Shown in pieces: positions 14,878-24,400 of a stretch of 24,866 nt of DNA. The translations under genes were made by a program, and so were the position numbers. Position 1 is the stretch's first letter; each line of letters starts with the position of its first letter. Source of the stretch: CAYUNA01 sp047629355. GTDB lineage: Bacteria; Bacteroidota; Bacteroidia; Chitinophagales; Saprospiraceae. The notes under the pieces were generated by a model. It saw only the letters and a program-made list of their open reading frames with translations, did not search any database and was not told the DNA's origin. The stretch covers positions 1 to 24,866 of the forward strand of contig JBLHWU010000087.1 in the NCBI GenBank assembly GCA_047629355.1. The letters run 5' to 3'.

Positions 14878-15621
14878 CTACTCTTCAATTTCCTTAATAT
14901 TTAAAAGATTAACTGCACAATTTTCATGATTGCCAACCGTAAAAGCAAATTCCTGTTTTACTTGTTTACCATTTGCATATGTTGCTGGTTTCCAATTGGG
15001 CATATTGCAAATAGCCGCTAATAACAACTCATCTGTTTCCTCATTTTGATAAGGCCAAAATACATAAGCATCTGTCACTTTTCCTTCCTCATCAATCGTA
15101 AATTTTATGGCGGATAAATCATATCCCTCAAAAGTTCCAGTTGGGATTTTATCAATCACACTTTTTTTCAAATATTGATTCAGTTTCTGCGCTCCACCAA
15201 TATATTCTGCCTCATTTTCAGGATTGACAATAAAAGTAAAACTGAAATTCTTCGCATCATTATGAGATAAGTTATTTTCAGGTATATATTTAACCTCAAC
15301 TTTAATGGTTGAACCTGCGTCCGCTTTAGTCATCAAGTCTTTCTGTGCTCTCGTAAAAGTATCATTTTTGCCGATTGCTACTATTTCTTTCCCTTCCTCA
15401 ATCGCAGAAACCTCCACAGTAATAAATTCTCGAATCCACGATGATTTGTAATGTTTATTGAGGTCAACAATCGTCTGAACTTCTGTTAATTGCTCTTGAT
15501 TCAATGAAAAAGGAGAAGGAAGAAAGTTCACTTCGTAATTTAATTCATTGGTCAAATTAGTTTGAGAAAAACTCAATAATGCGAAGTGCAAAATAAATAA
15601 AGTGAAGATACTCTTTTTCAT
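14878..15621 (-). CDS. Secreted protein with TonB C-terminal-like domain
   Basis: I place the start at the ATG complementary to 15619-15621, giving 247 residues that begin with a clear signal peptide (MKKSIFTLFILHFALLSFSQ). A longer frame to 15714 would put 31 non-signal residues before it. The C-terminal third reads IKFTIDEEGKVTDAYVFWP and then NMPNWKPATYANGKQVKQEF, the pattern of a TonB C-terminal domain (GKV..A.V, P.WKPA...GK.V). There is no membrane anchor or proline-rich spacer, so it is not a canonical TonB. Similar secreted TonB_C proteins are common in Bacteroidota. The N-terminal part (about 20-140) was not recognised. It is probably periplasmic. Confidence 0.75.
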   Translation of the reverse strand: MKKSIFTLFILHFALLSFSQTNLTNELNYEVNFLPSPFSLNQEQLTEVQTIVDLNKHYKSSWIREFITVEVSAIEEGKEIVAIGKNDTFTRAQKDLMTKADAGSTIKVEVKYIPENNLSHNDAKNFSFTFIVNPENEAEYIGGAQKLNQYLKKSVIDKIPTGTFEGYDLSAIKFTIDEEGKVTDAYVFWPYQNEETDELLLAAICNMPNWKPATYANGKQVKQEFAFTVGNHENCAVNLLNIKEIEE

Positions 15622-15742
15622 AATAGGTGTTTTTATGGAATAGAAATTCAATTTTTCACAAAGATAAACGATAGAATAGGCGAGGAGTAAATTTTCGTTT
15701 TGCTTAACAGCCATTTAACAAGTTGTTGAATAGGAAACGGTT

Positions 15743-15784
15743 AAAAAAAAGCAAAAAAAATGAGCAGCACCTCTACAGTACTGC
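15743..15784 (-). terminator. Intrinsic terminator of the DUF4890-like gene
   Basis: On the minus strand, GCAGTAC pairs with GTGCTGC (one G-U) around a seven-base loop, followed by TC and two runs of eight T separated by GC. It lies 38 bases downstream of the stop of the gene at 15822-16211 and separates that gene from the TonB-C-like gene. Confidence 0.75.
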
Positions 15785-15821
15785 CCAGAAAGAACGGTTT
15801 TAAAATATAATATTAGCTATT

Positions 15822-16211
15822 TTATTTTTGTCTTCCGCCTCTTTTTCCTTTGCCACCTTTCCCTCTTTTCTGTTGCATTTTGCTGTACTGTTCGAATTGT
15901 TCTGCATTTAAAACCAGCTTCATTTCTGCCGATTTTTTAGTCTCAATTGCTTTTCTGACTGGTTGCATAGCTTCCCGGGTGCCTTCGTTGTTCTTTTTTG
16001 CAGCAAGGACTTTATTGGCATATTTCAAGTTTAATTCTTGAACTTTCGCAGCTTGTCGTTCGTCCAAATTCAGCTTTTCGACCATATGCGTAGTTTGCCG
16101 TTCTGCCATTTGGTCAGCATTCATTTTTTTGCCGCCTCGTTGGGCCGTCGCTGTAAAATTGAGTACTAATAAAAGGGCAAATGCCGCGAAAAATTTGATT
16201 GATAATTTCAT
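15822..16211 (-). CDS. DUF4890/Spy-like periplasmic protein
   Basis: The 129-residue protein has a signal peptide (MKLSIKFFAAFALLLVLNFTATAQ). It is followed by two to three charged helices: QMAERQTTHMVEKLNLDERQ, KVQELNLKYANKVLAAKK and VLNAEQFEQYSKMQQKR. The tail is rich in lysine, arginine and glycine (KRGKGGKGKRGGRQK). The helical repeat resembles the CpxP/Spy superfamily and the Bacteroidota DUF4890 family. In Enterobacteria these are periplasmic chaperones or metal sensors; for this protein the role is an inference. It is monocistronic, with its own terminator and a 363-base upstream gap facing the divergent sensor kinase. Confidence 0.75.
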   Translation of the reverse strand: MKLSIKFFAAFALLLVLNFTATAQRGGKKMNADQMAERQTTHMVEKLNLDERQAAKVQELNLKYANKVLAAKKNNEGTREAMQPVRKAIETKKSAEMKLVLNAEQFEQYSKMQQKRGKGGKGKRGGRQK

Positions 16212-16537
16212 GATTGATATGTTTTTATGATTTTAAAAAATAGGTTTAGTACTAAGTATTTTACCGTTACTTAAGGAATGCGTAGCAATTAATTAGGTAA
16301 TTTTCATAATTGGATATTTTAAGTTGTTTTTGAATTATTTGACAATGCAAATATCAGGGGTAATTCTACTTCTTAAAAGTATAATCAACGAACAGGTGAT
16401 TTATCTAAACGTAAGGTGAAAAACGAGTATTTAAGTAAAAAATAGCTTCAAATTATCTGAATTTTGTTTATTGTCTTTTTCATTGAGAAAATTGGCGGTT
16501 TCATAGATTGGAAATGAAAATTAGATAGAGAAGGCAC
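16212..16537. other. Divergent intergenic region, little recognised
   Basis: This is an AT-rich gap between the divergent DUF4890-like gene and the LytS-type kinase. It has no open frame longer than a few codons that looks coding and no repeat shared elsewhere in the window. CCGTTAC near 16264-16270 matches the end of the palindrome at 165-325 over seven bases, which is not enough to be meaningful. Confidence 0.5.
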
Positions 16538-16545
16538 TACCTTTG
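16538..16545 (+). promoter_or_regulatory. Putative -7 element of the kinase-regulator operon
   Basis: TACCTTTG fits TAnnTTTG and lies 29 bases before the ATG at 16575. A TTG at 16508-16510 is too far upstream (27 bases) for a standard -33 box, so only the -7 half is convincing. Confidence 0.5.
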
Positions 16546-16574
16546 TAGTCGATTTTGAGTTTAAAAATCTAAAT

Positions 16575-17624
16575 ATGAATTATTCATTTTTAAATAACAC
16601 TATTAGCAAAATAGCTTTTCAATCACTCCTGTTCGGTGGAGTTTGGATGTTGATTCCATTGATTTTCAACGACTTAGAGTTTGGTCAATACAATTTCTAT
16701 CGAGGATTGAAAATTTTGGCAGGTGTGACGCTTATTATAGGTATCAATATCAAATGGTTGTTGCCTAAGTTTTATTTAAAAAATAAGGGAGTTCTTTATA
16801 TTTTAGCGGGCATCACTTTGTTGATAATTGTGGCAATTGTGTTCGATTGGTTGATTGATCCTTATCTAAAAATGATGCGTCCAGAAACTCAAAATCGCCC
16901 GAAAAGGACGACGGCTTGGAATTTGATTAAAGAAATCAATCATATTATGCCGTTTATTTTGGCATTCGTTGGAAGTGCCTTGATTGAAATTAGCATTTTT
17001 GCCAATCGAAAGATGAAGGAAGCGATGGCTTTGCAAAATGAGAAATTAGAGACGGAAATGAAGTTATTAAAGTCTCAAATTAACCCGCATTTTTTATTCA
17101 ATGCTCTCAATAATATTTATTCTTTGTCTTATTTGAAACCAGAAAAAACACCTGAAAATCTGCTCAAACTCTCTGGGATGTTGCGGTATATGTTGTATGA
17201 ATGCAACGATAAAAAAGTGCCATTGAGTAAGGAAATTGTGTACCTCGAAAACTTTGTTGATTTAAAATTATTGAAAGATAGCCGAGGAATGAAGGTGGTG
17301 ATAGACTTGCAAGGACATGATTCTCAATTGCAAATTGCTCCAATGTTATTGATTCCTTTTGTTGAAAATGCTTTTAAACACAGTCATGTTGAAGACTTAG
17401 AAAACGGGTGGATAAAGATTGAATTGACGGTAAAAGGAAGTAAAATAAACTTTCAAGTAGTAAATAGTTCACCGCCGAAATCCTATAAAAAAGATAGTGT
17501 TGGCGGCATTGGCTTACCAAATGTAAAACGGCAATTGTCTTTAATTTATCCTAAAAAGCATCAATTAAATATTCAATCAGACGAAGCGATTTATAGCGTC
17601 AACCTTGAAATAGATTTACTATGA
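16575..17624 (+). CDS. LytS/YehU-type sensor histidine kinase
   Basis: The 349-residue membrane kinase has four predicted transmembrane segments (about 12-31, 44-63, 73-94 and 124-142) and then a short coiled linker (RKMKEAMALQNEKLETEMKL). The His_kinase domain has the phosphoacceptor H172 in LLKSQINPHFLFNALNN. The ATP-binding domain shows N265 in IPFVENAFKHS and the glycine box GGIGLPNVKRQL. Almost nothing faces the periplasm, so the signal is probably sensed in the membrane. Its stop overlaps the start of the response regulator by four bases (ATGA), a firm sign of co-translation and of a cognate pair. The ligand cannot be inferred. Confidence 0.95.
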   Translation: MNYSFLNNTISKIAFQSLLFGGVWMLIPLIFNDLEFGQYNFYRGLKILAGVTLIIGINIKWLLPKFYLKNKGVLYILAGITLLIIVAIVFDWLIDPYLKMMRPETQNRPKRTTAWNLIKEINHIMPFILAFVGSALIEISIFANRKMKEAMALQNEKLETEMKLLKSQINPHFLFNALNNIYSLSYLKPEKTPENLLKLSGMLRYMLYECNDKKVPLSKEIVYLENFVDLKLLKDSRGMKVVIDLQGHDSQLQIAPMLLIPFVENAFKHSHVEDLENGWIKIELTVKGSKINFQVVNSSPPKSYKKDSVGGIGLPNVKRQLSLIYPKKHQLNIQSDEAIYSVNLEIDLL

Positions 17625-18331
17625 AAATCCTAAAATGTCTCATCGTTGAAGATGAAGAATTAGCGAGAGATTTGCTGGAAAATTTCTTGGAAAAACTACC
17701 GCATTGTGAAGTCGTGGGGAAGTGTGAAAATCCACTCAAAGCGATGAAAGTTTTAAAAGGAACCAGCGTTGATTTGATGTTTTTAGACATTCAAATGCCC
17801 GAATTAAATGGGATAGAATTTTTAAAAATCTTGCAAGATAAACCCGTTGTCATTTTCACAACTGCCTATCCAAGTTATGCCCTCACTGGCTACGAATTGG
17901 ACGTGACGGATTATTTATTGAAGCCATTTTCCTTTGAGAGATTCGCCCAAGCGGTAGAAAAAGCAGCAGCTTTAATTGCTTTAAAATCAAGTCAAACAAA
18001 GCTTATTGCTCCTGAAAACGAGAAAGATTATATCTTAATCAATGCAGAACATAAGGTTTTTAAAATAAAATATATCGACATTCTTTACATCGAAAGTATG
18101 CGAGAATATGCGGCTTTTTATACGATTTCAAAAGGGCGCATCTTATCGCTGATTTCTTTGAAAAAGTTGGAAATGATGTTGCCGACTACTTCGTTCCTTC
18201 GCATTCATAAATCCTTTATTGCGAACACAGACAAAGTTTCTGCTTTGGAGGGGAATATGGTGCATTTGGAAAAGGAGAAGTTGCCGATTGGAGCGAGTTA
18301 TAAGGAAGAAGTATTGGCGCGATTATTTTGA
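17621..18331 (+). CDS. LytTR-family response regulator
   Basis: The 236-residue cytoplasmic regulator has an N-terminal receiver with acidic pocket D11/E12, phosphoacceptor D56 (LMFLDIQMPELNG) and a conserved lysine in DYLLKPFSFE. The C-terminal LytTR DNA-binding domain spans about 139-233: IDILYIESMREYAAFYT, LKKLEMMLP and SFLRIHKSFIANTDKV. It is translated from an ATG that overlaps the kinase stop. LytTR proteins bind pairs of short direct repeats. I did not find a convincing pair before the downstream outer-membrane gene. A palindrome begins about ten bases after its stop. Confidence 0.95.
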   Translation: MKILKCLIVEDEELARDLLENFLEKLPHCEVVGKCENPLKAMKVLKGTSVDLMFLDIQMPELNGIEFLKILQDKPVVIFTTAYPSYALTGYELDVTDYLLKPFSFERFAQAVEKAAALIALKSSQTKLIAPENEKDYILINAEHKVFKIKYIDILYIESMREYAAFYTISKGRILSLISLKKLEMMLPTTSFLRIHKSFIANTDKVSALEGNMVHLEKEKLPIGASYKEEVLARLF

Positions 18332-18341
18332 AAATATATTG

Positions 18342-18509
18342 ATTAGTAAAAACGATTCAATAACTTGGGCCATTATGCTTGTCCTTTTCCCTTCTAAAAA
18401 ACACAAAAAATAGTTCCGTAACGAAGGCTATGCAACGATTTTTTGAATTCTTTAGAAGAAAAAATTACGGTGCATTATGGTCCAACTTATTAAATCGTTT
18501 TCACTTAGC
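18342..18509. repeat. 168-bp imperfect palindrome after the LytTR gene (MITE-like)
   Basis: TTAGTAAAAACGATTCAATA and onward (18343-18378) is the reverse complement of 18471-18506 at 30 of 36 positions. Inner pairing continues (CCTTCTAAAAAACAC near 18390 with the region near 18450-18460). The right arm's outer 22 bases recur at 24769-24790, before the gene at 24832. It has no coding capacity. It lies between the response regulator and the outer-membrane protein gene. Confidence 0.8.
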
Positions 18510-18525
18510 AGTTTTTATTAAGTCC

Positions 18526-18558
18526 AAATCATGGTGATTTTTAAAATCACCATGATTT
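18526..18558 (+). repeat. Hairpin repeat, copy 2 (ATCATGGTGAT type)
   Basis: This is a perfect 16-bp stem (AAATCATGGTGATTTT with its complement) around one central base. It is identical to the copy at 2384-2416 except for one stem position. It lies 85 bases before the outer-membrane protein start and directly after the 168-bp palindrome. Confidence 0.85.
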
Positions 18559-18643
18559 AATCGCAACAAAATAAGCGCTTTGCCGCTCTATTCATAAGTT
18601 GCTTTTTTGAAAAACACACTACTTCTTTTAAAAAAAAAATACC

Positions 18644-21028
18644 ATGAAACAAAATATCTATTCCATTTTTCTATTAATCTTAGCACTTAGTTTAACGACA
18701 AACACCGTGTTTGCACAAAAAAATAGCATCATCGTGCAAGGAGTTGTGGTGGAAATAAATAGCCAACAACCCGTTGAATTTGCGACCGTAATGGTAGCGG
18801 ATAAAAATACCAAAACGGTTATTTCGGGTACGACGACAGATTTGGATGGTCGCTTTAAAATTCCAGTGAACACTGCTGATTTAGAAGTAGAAATTAGTTT
18901 TATTGGCTTTTTGACCAAAACGATTACCGAGGTTTCTGTAGTGGATGGAAAAGCAGATGTAGGAATTATTTCTATTTCAGAAGACAGCGAAACCTTGGAT
19001 GAAGTAGTCGTTCGAGCCGAAAAATCTTCTATGGAGTTCAAGTTAGACAAACGGGTTTTTAACGTCGGAAAAGATTTGAGTAGCACGGGGGCGAGTGCCT
19101 TGGAATTGTTGAATAATGTGCCTTCTGTGAATGTGAATATTGAAGGACAAATTAGCCTGCGAGGAAGTACGGGCGTGCAAATTCTCATCAATGGAAAACC
19201 GTCGATTTTAGCTAGTGAAGAAGGCAATGCTTTGGGGACGATTACGGCAGAAATGATTGAGAAAATTGAAGTAATCACCAATCCTTCTGCGAAATATGAA
19301 GCTGAAGGAACTTCAGGGATTATTAATATTGTACTCAAAAAAGAGGAACGAAAAGGTATCAATGGCTCGGTTTCTATCAATACTGGAATTCCCCAAAATC
19401 ATAGTATTGGGTTGAGTTTGAATCGCCGTACGGAGAAGTTTAATCTCTTTAGTCAAATCGGTGTTGGCTATCGGGAATTGCCGCGTGATGGACGCAATAT
19501 CAATCAGAACCTGGTGAGCAACGAGACTATTTTTAGTGAAGGCACCAATTTTCGAAATGAGAACTTTTACAACTTCATTGTAGGGACAGATTACCACATT
19601 AATAAATTTAATGTCATCACCCTTTCTGGTAATTTTGCTTACGAAGTGGAAGACCAACCTTCGCGAACTGATTTTAGAAAAACCGATGTAACTGGCAGTA
19701 CCGTCGCAGAATGGTACCGAGAAGAAACGACGGAAGCGACCAATCCAAAATACCAATATGAGTTACAATACAAACGAGATTTTGAAGACGATAAAAATCA
19801 CGATTTGCTATTTAGTGCTCTGGGTAATTTTTTTGGAAAAGACTTGACGTCGGAGTTTGAAAATTTTAATATTACAGGAGATGAGGCAGGTAGTGACCAA
19901 CAGACCCGCACGAATTTTTCGGAAGCAAAATATACTTTTAAATTAGACTATACCAGGCCGTTTGCCAAGAAATGGACATTGGAAACAGGTGCGCAATATC
20001 TGTTAAATGATGTAAGTAATGACTTTGCCGTTTCGGGTTTAGTGGGTGACGAATGGGTGCCAGATGCTAGTTTGACCAATGTTTTTGAATACGACCAAAA
20101 GGTATTGGGTGTATACGGAACAGGGTCTTACGAAAATGAAAGCTGGGGTTTAAAGTTAGGACTTCGAGTAGAAAATACGGACTTAAAAACGTTGTTGGTT
20201 AATACCGATGAATCTAACAATCAAAACTTCACGAATCTATTTCCAAGTGCTGCTACTTCCTATAAAATTTCGGAAAGAGTGTCCTTGCAAGCGGGCTATT
20301 CGCGCCGAATTTTCCGCCCTCGATTGTGGGATTTGAATCCGTTTTTCAACATCCGCGACAACTTTAATATTCGAAAAGGAAACCCAGATTTGCAACCAGA
20401 ATTTACCGATTCTTACGAAATTTCAAGCATTTATATTTTCAATAAAATGTCTTTCAACATCGGCGTTTATCACCGATATACCACAGAAGTAGTCGAACGA
20501 ATTGCTACTTTTGAAAACAATGTCAGAACAACTTCGCCAGAGAATATTGGTACAAAGCAATCCACGGGTTTAGAAATAAATGGTAAATACAATCCCACAA
20601 AATGGTTTACTTTAAATGGTGATTTTAACTATAATTACTTTAATCGACAAGGTGCTTTAGAAGAAGTTTTCTTCGATTTTCAGGACGAACAATGGTCTTC
20701 TAAAATGACGGCTAAATTCAAATTGCCTGCTGATATTGACTTTGAAGTATCGGGACAATATCAATCTAAATTTCAAACGGTACAGGGCGAAACCGCTGAT
20801 AATTTATTTGCAAACTTAGGCTTGCGTAAGAAAATTTTGAAAGGAAAAGCGATCGTTAATTTGAGCGTTCGAGATGTTTTTGCTTCGCGGGTTCAGGAAA
20901 CGGAGGTGTTTCAGGAGAACAATTATTCCTATAGTTGGGGGCAGCGTGGACGATTTGTGACTTTGGGTTTTAGCTTTGGCTTTGGGAAGGGCGAGGCGAT
21001 GGAATTTTCGGGGGCGAGACGGCGGTAG
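18644..21028 (+). CDS. Outer-membrane beta-barrel protein of TonB-dependent-receptor type
   Basis: The 794-residue protein has a signal peptide (cleavage near residue 25, NTVFAQ). A carboxypeptidase-regulatory-like domain spans about 29-112 (VQGVVVEINSQQPVEFATVM, ATTDLDGRFKIP-like core). A possible TonB box follows (TLDEVVVRAEK, about 118-127), then a plug at about 140-232 (SALELLNNVPSVNVNIEGQI, INGKPSIL, IEVITNPSAKYEAEGTSGI). The barrel runs from about 240 to the end and finishes FVTLGFSFGFGKG. This architecture matches the Bacteroidota outer membrane protein beta-barrel family (OMP_b-brl_3). There is no SusD partner, so it is not a classical polysaccharide uptake pair. It follows the kinase-regulator operon on the same strand, and regulation by that pair is an inference. 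The substrate is unknown. Confidence 0.93.
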   Translation: MKQNIYSIFLLILALSLTTNTVFAQKNSIIVQGVVVEINSQQPVEFATVMVADKNTKTVISGTTTDLDGRFKIPVNTADLEVEISFIGFLTKTITEVSVVDGKADVGIISISEDSETLDEVVVRAEKSSMEFKLDKRVFNVGKDLSSTGASALELLNNVPSVNVNIEGQISLRGSTGVQILINGKPSILASEEGNALGTITAEMIEKIEVITNPSAKYEAEGTSGIINIVLKKEERKGINGSVSINTGIPQNHSIGLSLNRRTEKFNLFSQIGVGYRELPRDGRNINQNLVSNETIFSEGTNFRNENFYNFIVGTDYHINKFNVITLSGNFAYEVEDQPSRTDFRKTDVTGSTVAEWYREETTEATNPKYQYELQYKRDFEDDKNHDLLFSALGNFFGKDLTSEFENFNITGDEAGSDQQTRTNFSEAKYTFKLDYTRPFAKKWTLETGAQYLLNDVSNDFAVSGLVGDEWVPDASLTNVFEYDQKVLGVYGTGSYENESWGLKLGLRVENTDLKTLLVNTDESNNQNFTNLFPSAATSYKISERVSLQAGYSRRIFRPRLWDLNPFFNIRDNFNIRKGNPDLQPEFTDSYEISSIYIFNKMSFNIGVYHRYTTEVVERIATFENNVRTTSPENIGTKQSTGLEINGKYNPTKWFTLNGDFNYNYFNRQGALEEVFFDFQDEQWSSKMTAKFKLPADIDFEVSGQYQSKFQTVQGETADNLFANLGLRKKILKGKAIVNLSVRDVFASRVQETEVFQENNYSYSWGQRGRFVTLGFSFGFGKGEAMEFSGARRR

Positions 21029-21190
21029 CTTTTTAAATTATGATATCCGAGCATTTGTAGAATCAGCGGTTAGAATGATGTTTTCGCCAAATAATGAGTT
21101 TTAAATGATTAATTTAGTGGAGGTGCTTTGACAAAGGGTTTTGCACTGGATTTAAAAGTCTTAAAGTAGAATTAATTACTACGCGTTATT
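21029..21190. other. Intergenic stretch after the barrel gene
   Basis: No gene is seen here. A small imperfect hairpin (GTGCTTTGACAAAG with TTTTGCAC, about 21123-21147) has no T run and is not a convincing terminator. The remaining part of this 379-base gap is the palindrome at 21191-21353. Confidence 0.5.
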
Positions 21191-21353
21191 TAAGTACCTC
21201 TACACAATTAATCGAACAATCAAAGGAGTCAGATTTTTCCGTTATTTTCCTCTAAAAAATTCTTAAATAATCCCTTTATTGAAGTATTTTTTAGAGGAAA
21301 ATAACGGAAAAAGATACTTTTTAGATGTTCGATTAATTGGGTTCAAGTACTTA
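21191..21353. repeat. 163-bp palindrome before the propeller kinase (MITE-like)
   Basis: A perfect 27-base arm (beginning TTTTTCCGTTATTTTCCTCT, within 21233-21262) has its exact reverse complement at about 21285-21314. Outside it, TAAGTAC...CAATTAATCGAACA (21191-21220) pairs with 21323-21353 with a few mismatches. The centre is about 22 bases. It is the most perfect long palindrome of the window, ends 54 bases before the kinase ATG, and encodes nothing. Confidence 0.9.
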
Positions 21354-21407
21354 TAATTTAAAATTCCTACTTTTACATTTTTAATCAAAATTCCAGTCTT
21401 GTTATTA

Positions 21408-24400
21408 ATGAATTGCCTGCTTTTAAAAATATGTTTCAACCGCAATTTTTGTTTCAGAGATAGAAACGAACGAAGACCAAACCGCTTTCCATTTAGCGCA
21501 ACTATTAGTTTCATTTTTTTATTTATCTGTTGCTTACCTGCCGCTTTTTCGCAAAAGTACATCACCAGTTTTACCAATTATTCAACAGAAGACGGCTTGT
21601 CGGACAATTTAGTAGGCAGTTTTCTGGAAGACAGCGGAGGCTTTGTTTGGTTATCGACCCGACGAGGTTTGAATCGTTTTGATGGTCAAAATTTCAAAGT
21701 ATTTTATCAAAAAAATGAGGAAAATAACAGCCATTGTGGAGATGCTTACGAAGATGTCAACGGTCATGTTTGGGTTTCTTTTATGAAAGAAAAAGGGCAG
21801 ATAAAAAAGGGATACAATTATTATTTGATAGATAAAAGCTATACAATACATGCTTTTAAAGACTATTTCAAAGAACATATTCCTTTTGAGGAAGACCTTA
21901 TTTATGGGATTCAACAGATGAAAAATAGGGTGCTTTACCTTACGCTGACGACGGGGCAAATTTTTAAATACGATGGTAAATTTACGTTGTTAATAGCAGA
22001 TGACAGCTATGGAGAGGCAAGGGTTTCTCCAAAAATGGAAGTTAGTGGAAATGTTTATCTTCTCACCAAACAGTATATTATCACGATAAACCCTGATGGT
22101 AAAATTATTAATCAGTACGATAGATTAAGTAGAAATCATCTGGCTTCTCCTGTAAACAATAGCGAGGAGTATAAATGGACGCCACCAATTTTTGAGCAGG
22201 GATTTTTTTCCATAAGCACTTTTAGAAACGAAGCTAAAATATTGGAAGAATTCAATTATGAGACAGCGATTAAGGATAGAAACCCTTTGTCAAAAGAGAC
22301 GATCATATACACTCTTCCTTATCAAAACCAAGCCTATTACTGTACGGTTCAATCAGGAAATATTGCTTTATTTGATAAGGAAAAAAAGTTAATTTATGAT
22401 TTTTATCCAGTTATTGCTGAATCAATTGGCGATAATTATGTTACGGAAGAAGTGCTGTTCCGCCCCAATCAAATTTGGTACGGGAACAATCAGGGCTTCT
22501 GCATTTTGGATTATAAATTAAATCCGTTTGACCAATATCTAAATACGGGAATGTCGTTTAGCACCCGTGGAATCACAAAATTATCTGACGGTCGGCTAAT
22601 CGTAATTGCCTATCGTCAAATAACCGAAATTGACGAGCAAACAGGTTCGATTAAAAGATTGAGTTTTAAAAATAGGTCCAAGAAACGGGGTCTTATTGAA
22701 CTAGATAATATTCACCTGCTCTTTGGTACCTATGGATCAGAATTTGAAATATATAACTCCGAAACAGGTGAATCTACTTTTACTGATGTTCGGGAAGAAG
22801 ATGAATTGGGGTATGGTAGAAATCCCCTGTTTATTCCTTTTAAAGATAGTAAAGATAATCTTTGGTTTGGAACTTTGAAAGGTGTTTTGAGATACAATCC
22901 AATAGAAAAAAGTGTAGAAGCCAGTGTTGATTATCATGAATATGGCGAGTTAAAAAAGGAGGAAGTTACCTATTTAGAAGAAGCGGGAGAAGGGATTTGG
23001 TTAGCGACCACAAACGGGCTGTATATCTTAGACGCAGACCGTGGAATTATCAACCATTTTGCACCCTTTCCAAAAATGGTCATCAAACATTTTTATCGGG
23101 AAGGTTTTGTTTTTTGGTTGGCGACGACAAGTCATGGCTTGGTGAAATGGAATATGGAATCTGGAGAAACGCGGCAAATCAATAAAGAAACGGGTCTGCT
23201 TGACGACCAACTAATGGCAGTTTATCCCGATACTTCTGGTAACTTATGGCTGTCGAGTGAGCGTGGAATAATTCGTTTTGAAAAAGCAACTGGTAACATT
23301 CAAACCTATCTGGAATCAGATGGTATTACCAATAATGAATTCAATATTAGTTCGCATTATCAGGCGGCTGATGGGAAAATTTATTTTGGAGGATTGAACG
23401 GCGTAACGGCATTTTATCCAGAAGATGTCAAGATTGTTAAAGAAGAAGAACCACCTTTTATTTTAACCAATTATTATCAAACAGATGGAGATACGATTCA
23501 AGATAAGCTATCGGATTTTATCCAACATCCAATTATCAAAATTACGCCTAATACGATTTCGACGACTATCCATTTTTCTTATTTGAATTATAAAAATGTA
23601 AGCAATACAAGGTTTGCTTTTAAGGTTGAAGGCTTAGACAATAATTGGACTTACCAAAACGAAAATTTCATCCGTTTAAATAGACTTCCCTATGGAAAAT
23701 ATCAATTAAAAATTAAGGCACAAGATTATTCTAGTCAATGGATAGGGCAAGAATTATCCATTCCGATTGAAGTAATTGCTCCTTTTTATGAGCAGACTCA
23801 TTGGCAACTATTGGGTATTGGAACTGCCTTACTGTTAATGTATTTATCGTTCAAATGGAGGCTGCAAAGAAATAAGGTGAAGCAAAAAAAACTGGAATTA
23901 TTGGTAGAAAAGCGAACTGCAGTTGTAGAAAAGCAAAAGGAAGAATTAAAGGATTTGAACTTTTCGCTACAAACTTCTAATGAGACCAAAGACCGACTGT
24001 TTGCCATTCTCGGACATGATTTGAGGAATCCTGTTTTAAGCTTTCAAAACTTATCAAAATCATTGAGTTACCTTTTGGAAAGTAAGCAGTATGGTCGGAT
24101 TATTGAGGTGGGTGATTTTTTAGAAAAGCAGGCACAAGAGCTGTATCATTTGCTTGACAATTTGTTGCATTGGGCCTTGTCTCAGCGGAATGATTTACCA
24201 ATTGGATTTTCAAAAATCAACCTTTCCGAAATTGTCAATATCGTTTTTAAAAACAATGCTAATTTATCTGAAACTGCAGAAATATCTTTAAAATCCAGTG
24301 TTTCCGAAGATATATTTATTGAGTCAGATGCCCGTATTTTAGAAACGGTATTCAGAAATTTGATTTCTAATGCTTTTCGTTTTACGAAACCCGGAGGTTG

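Noticed and set aside
15622..15714. Upstream extension of the TonB-C-like protein (31 codons)
   Set aside because: It would place a non-signal segment before a perfect signal peptide; the internal ATG is far more likely.
16264..16285. CCGTTAC and AAGG..ATGC similarity to palindrome ends at 325 and 18420
   Set aside because: Only about seven contiguous bases match, which is within chance for AT-rich DNA.
18658..19380. Long open frame (240 codons) on the minus strand inside the barrel gene
   Set aside because: It lies opposite a well-conserved signal peptide, CarboxypepD_reg domain and plug; its translation shows no domain and is a mirror of the coding strand.
21263..21577. Open frame of 104 codons on the minus strand across the palindrome and the kinase start
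   Set aside because: It is composed of palindrome sequence and antisense of the kinase signal region; no protein features.
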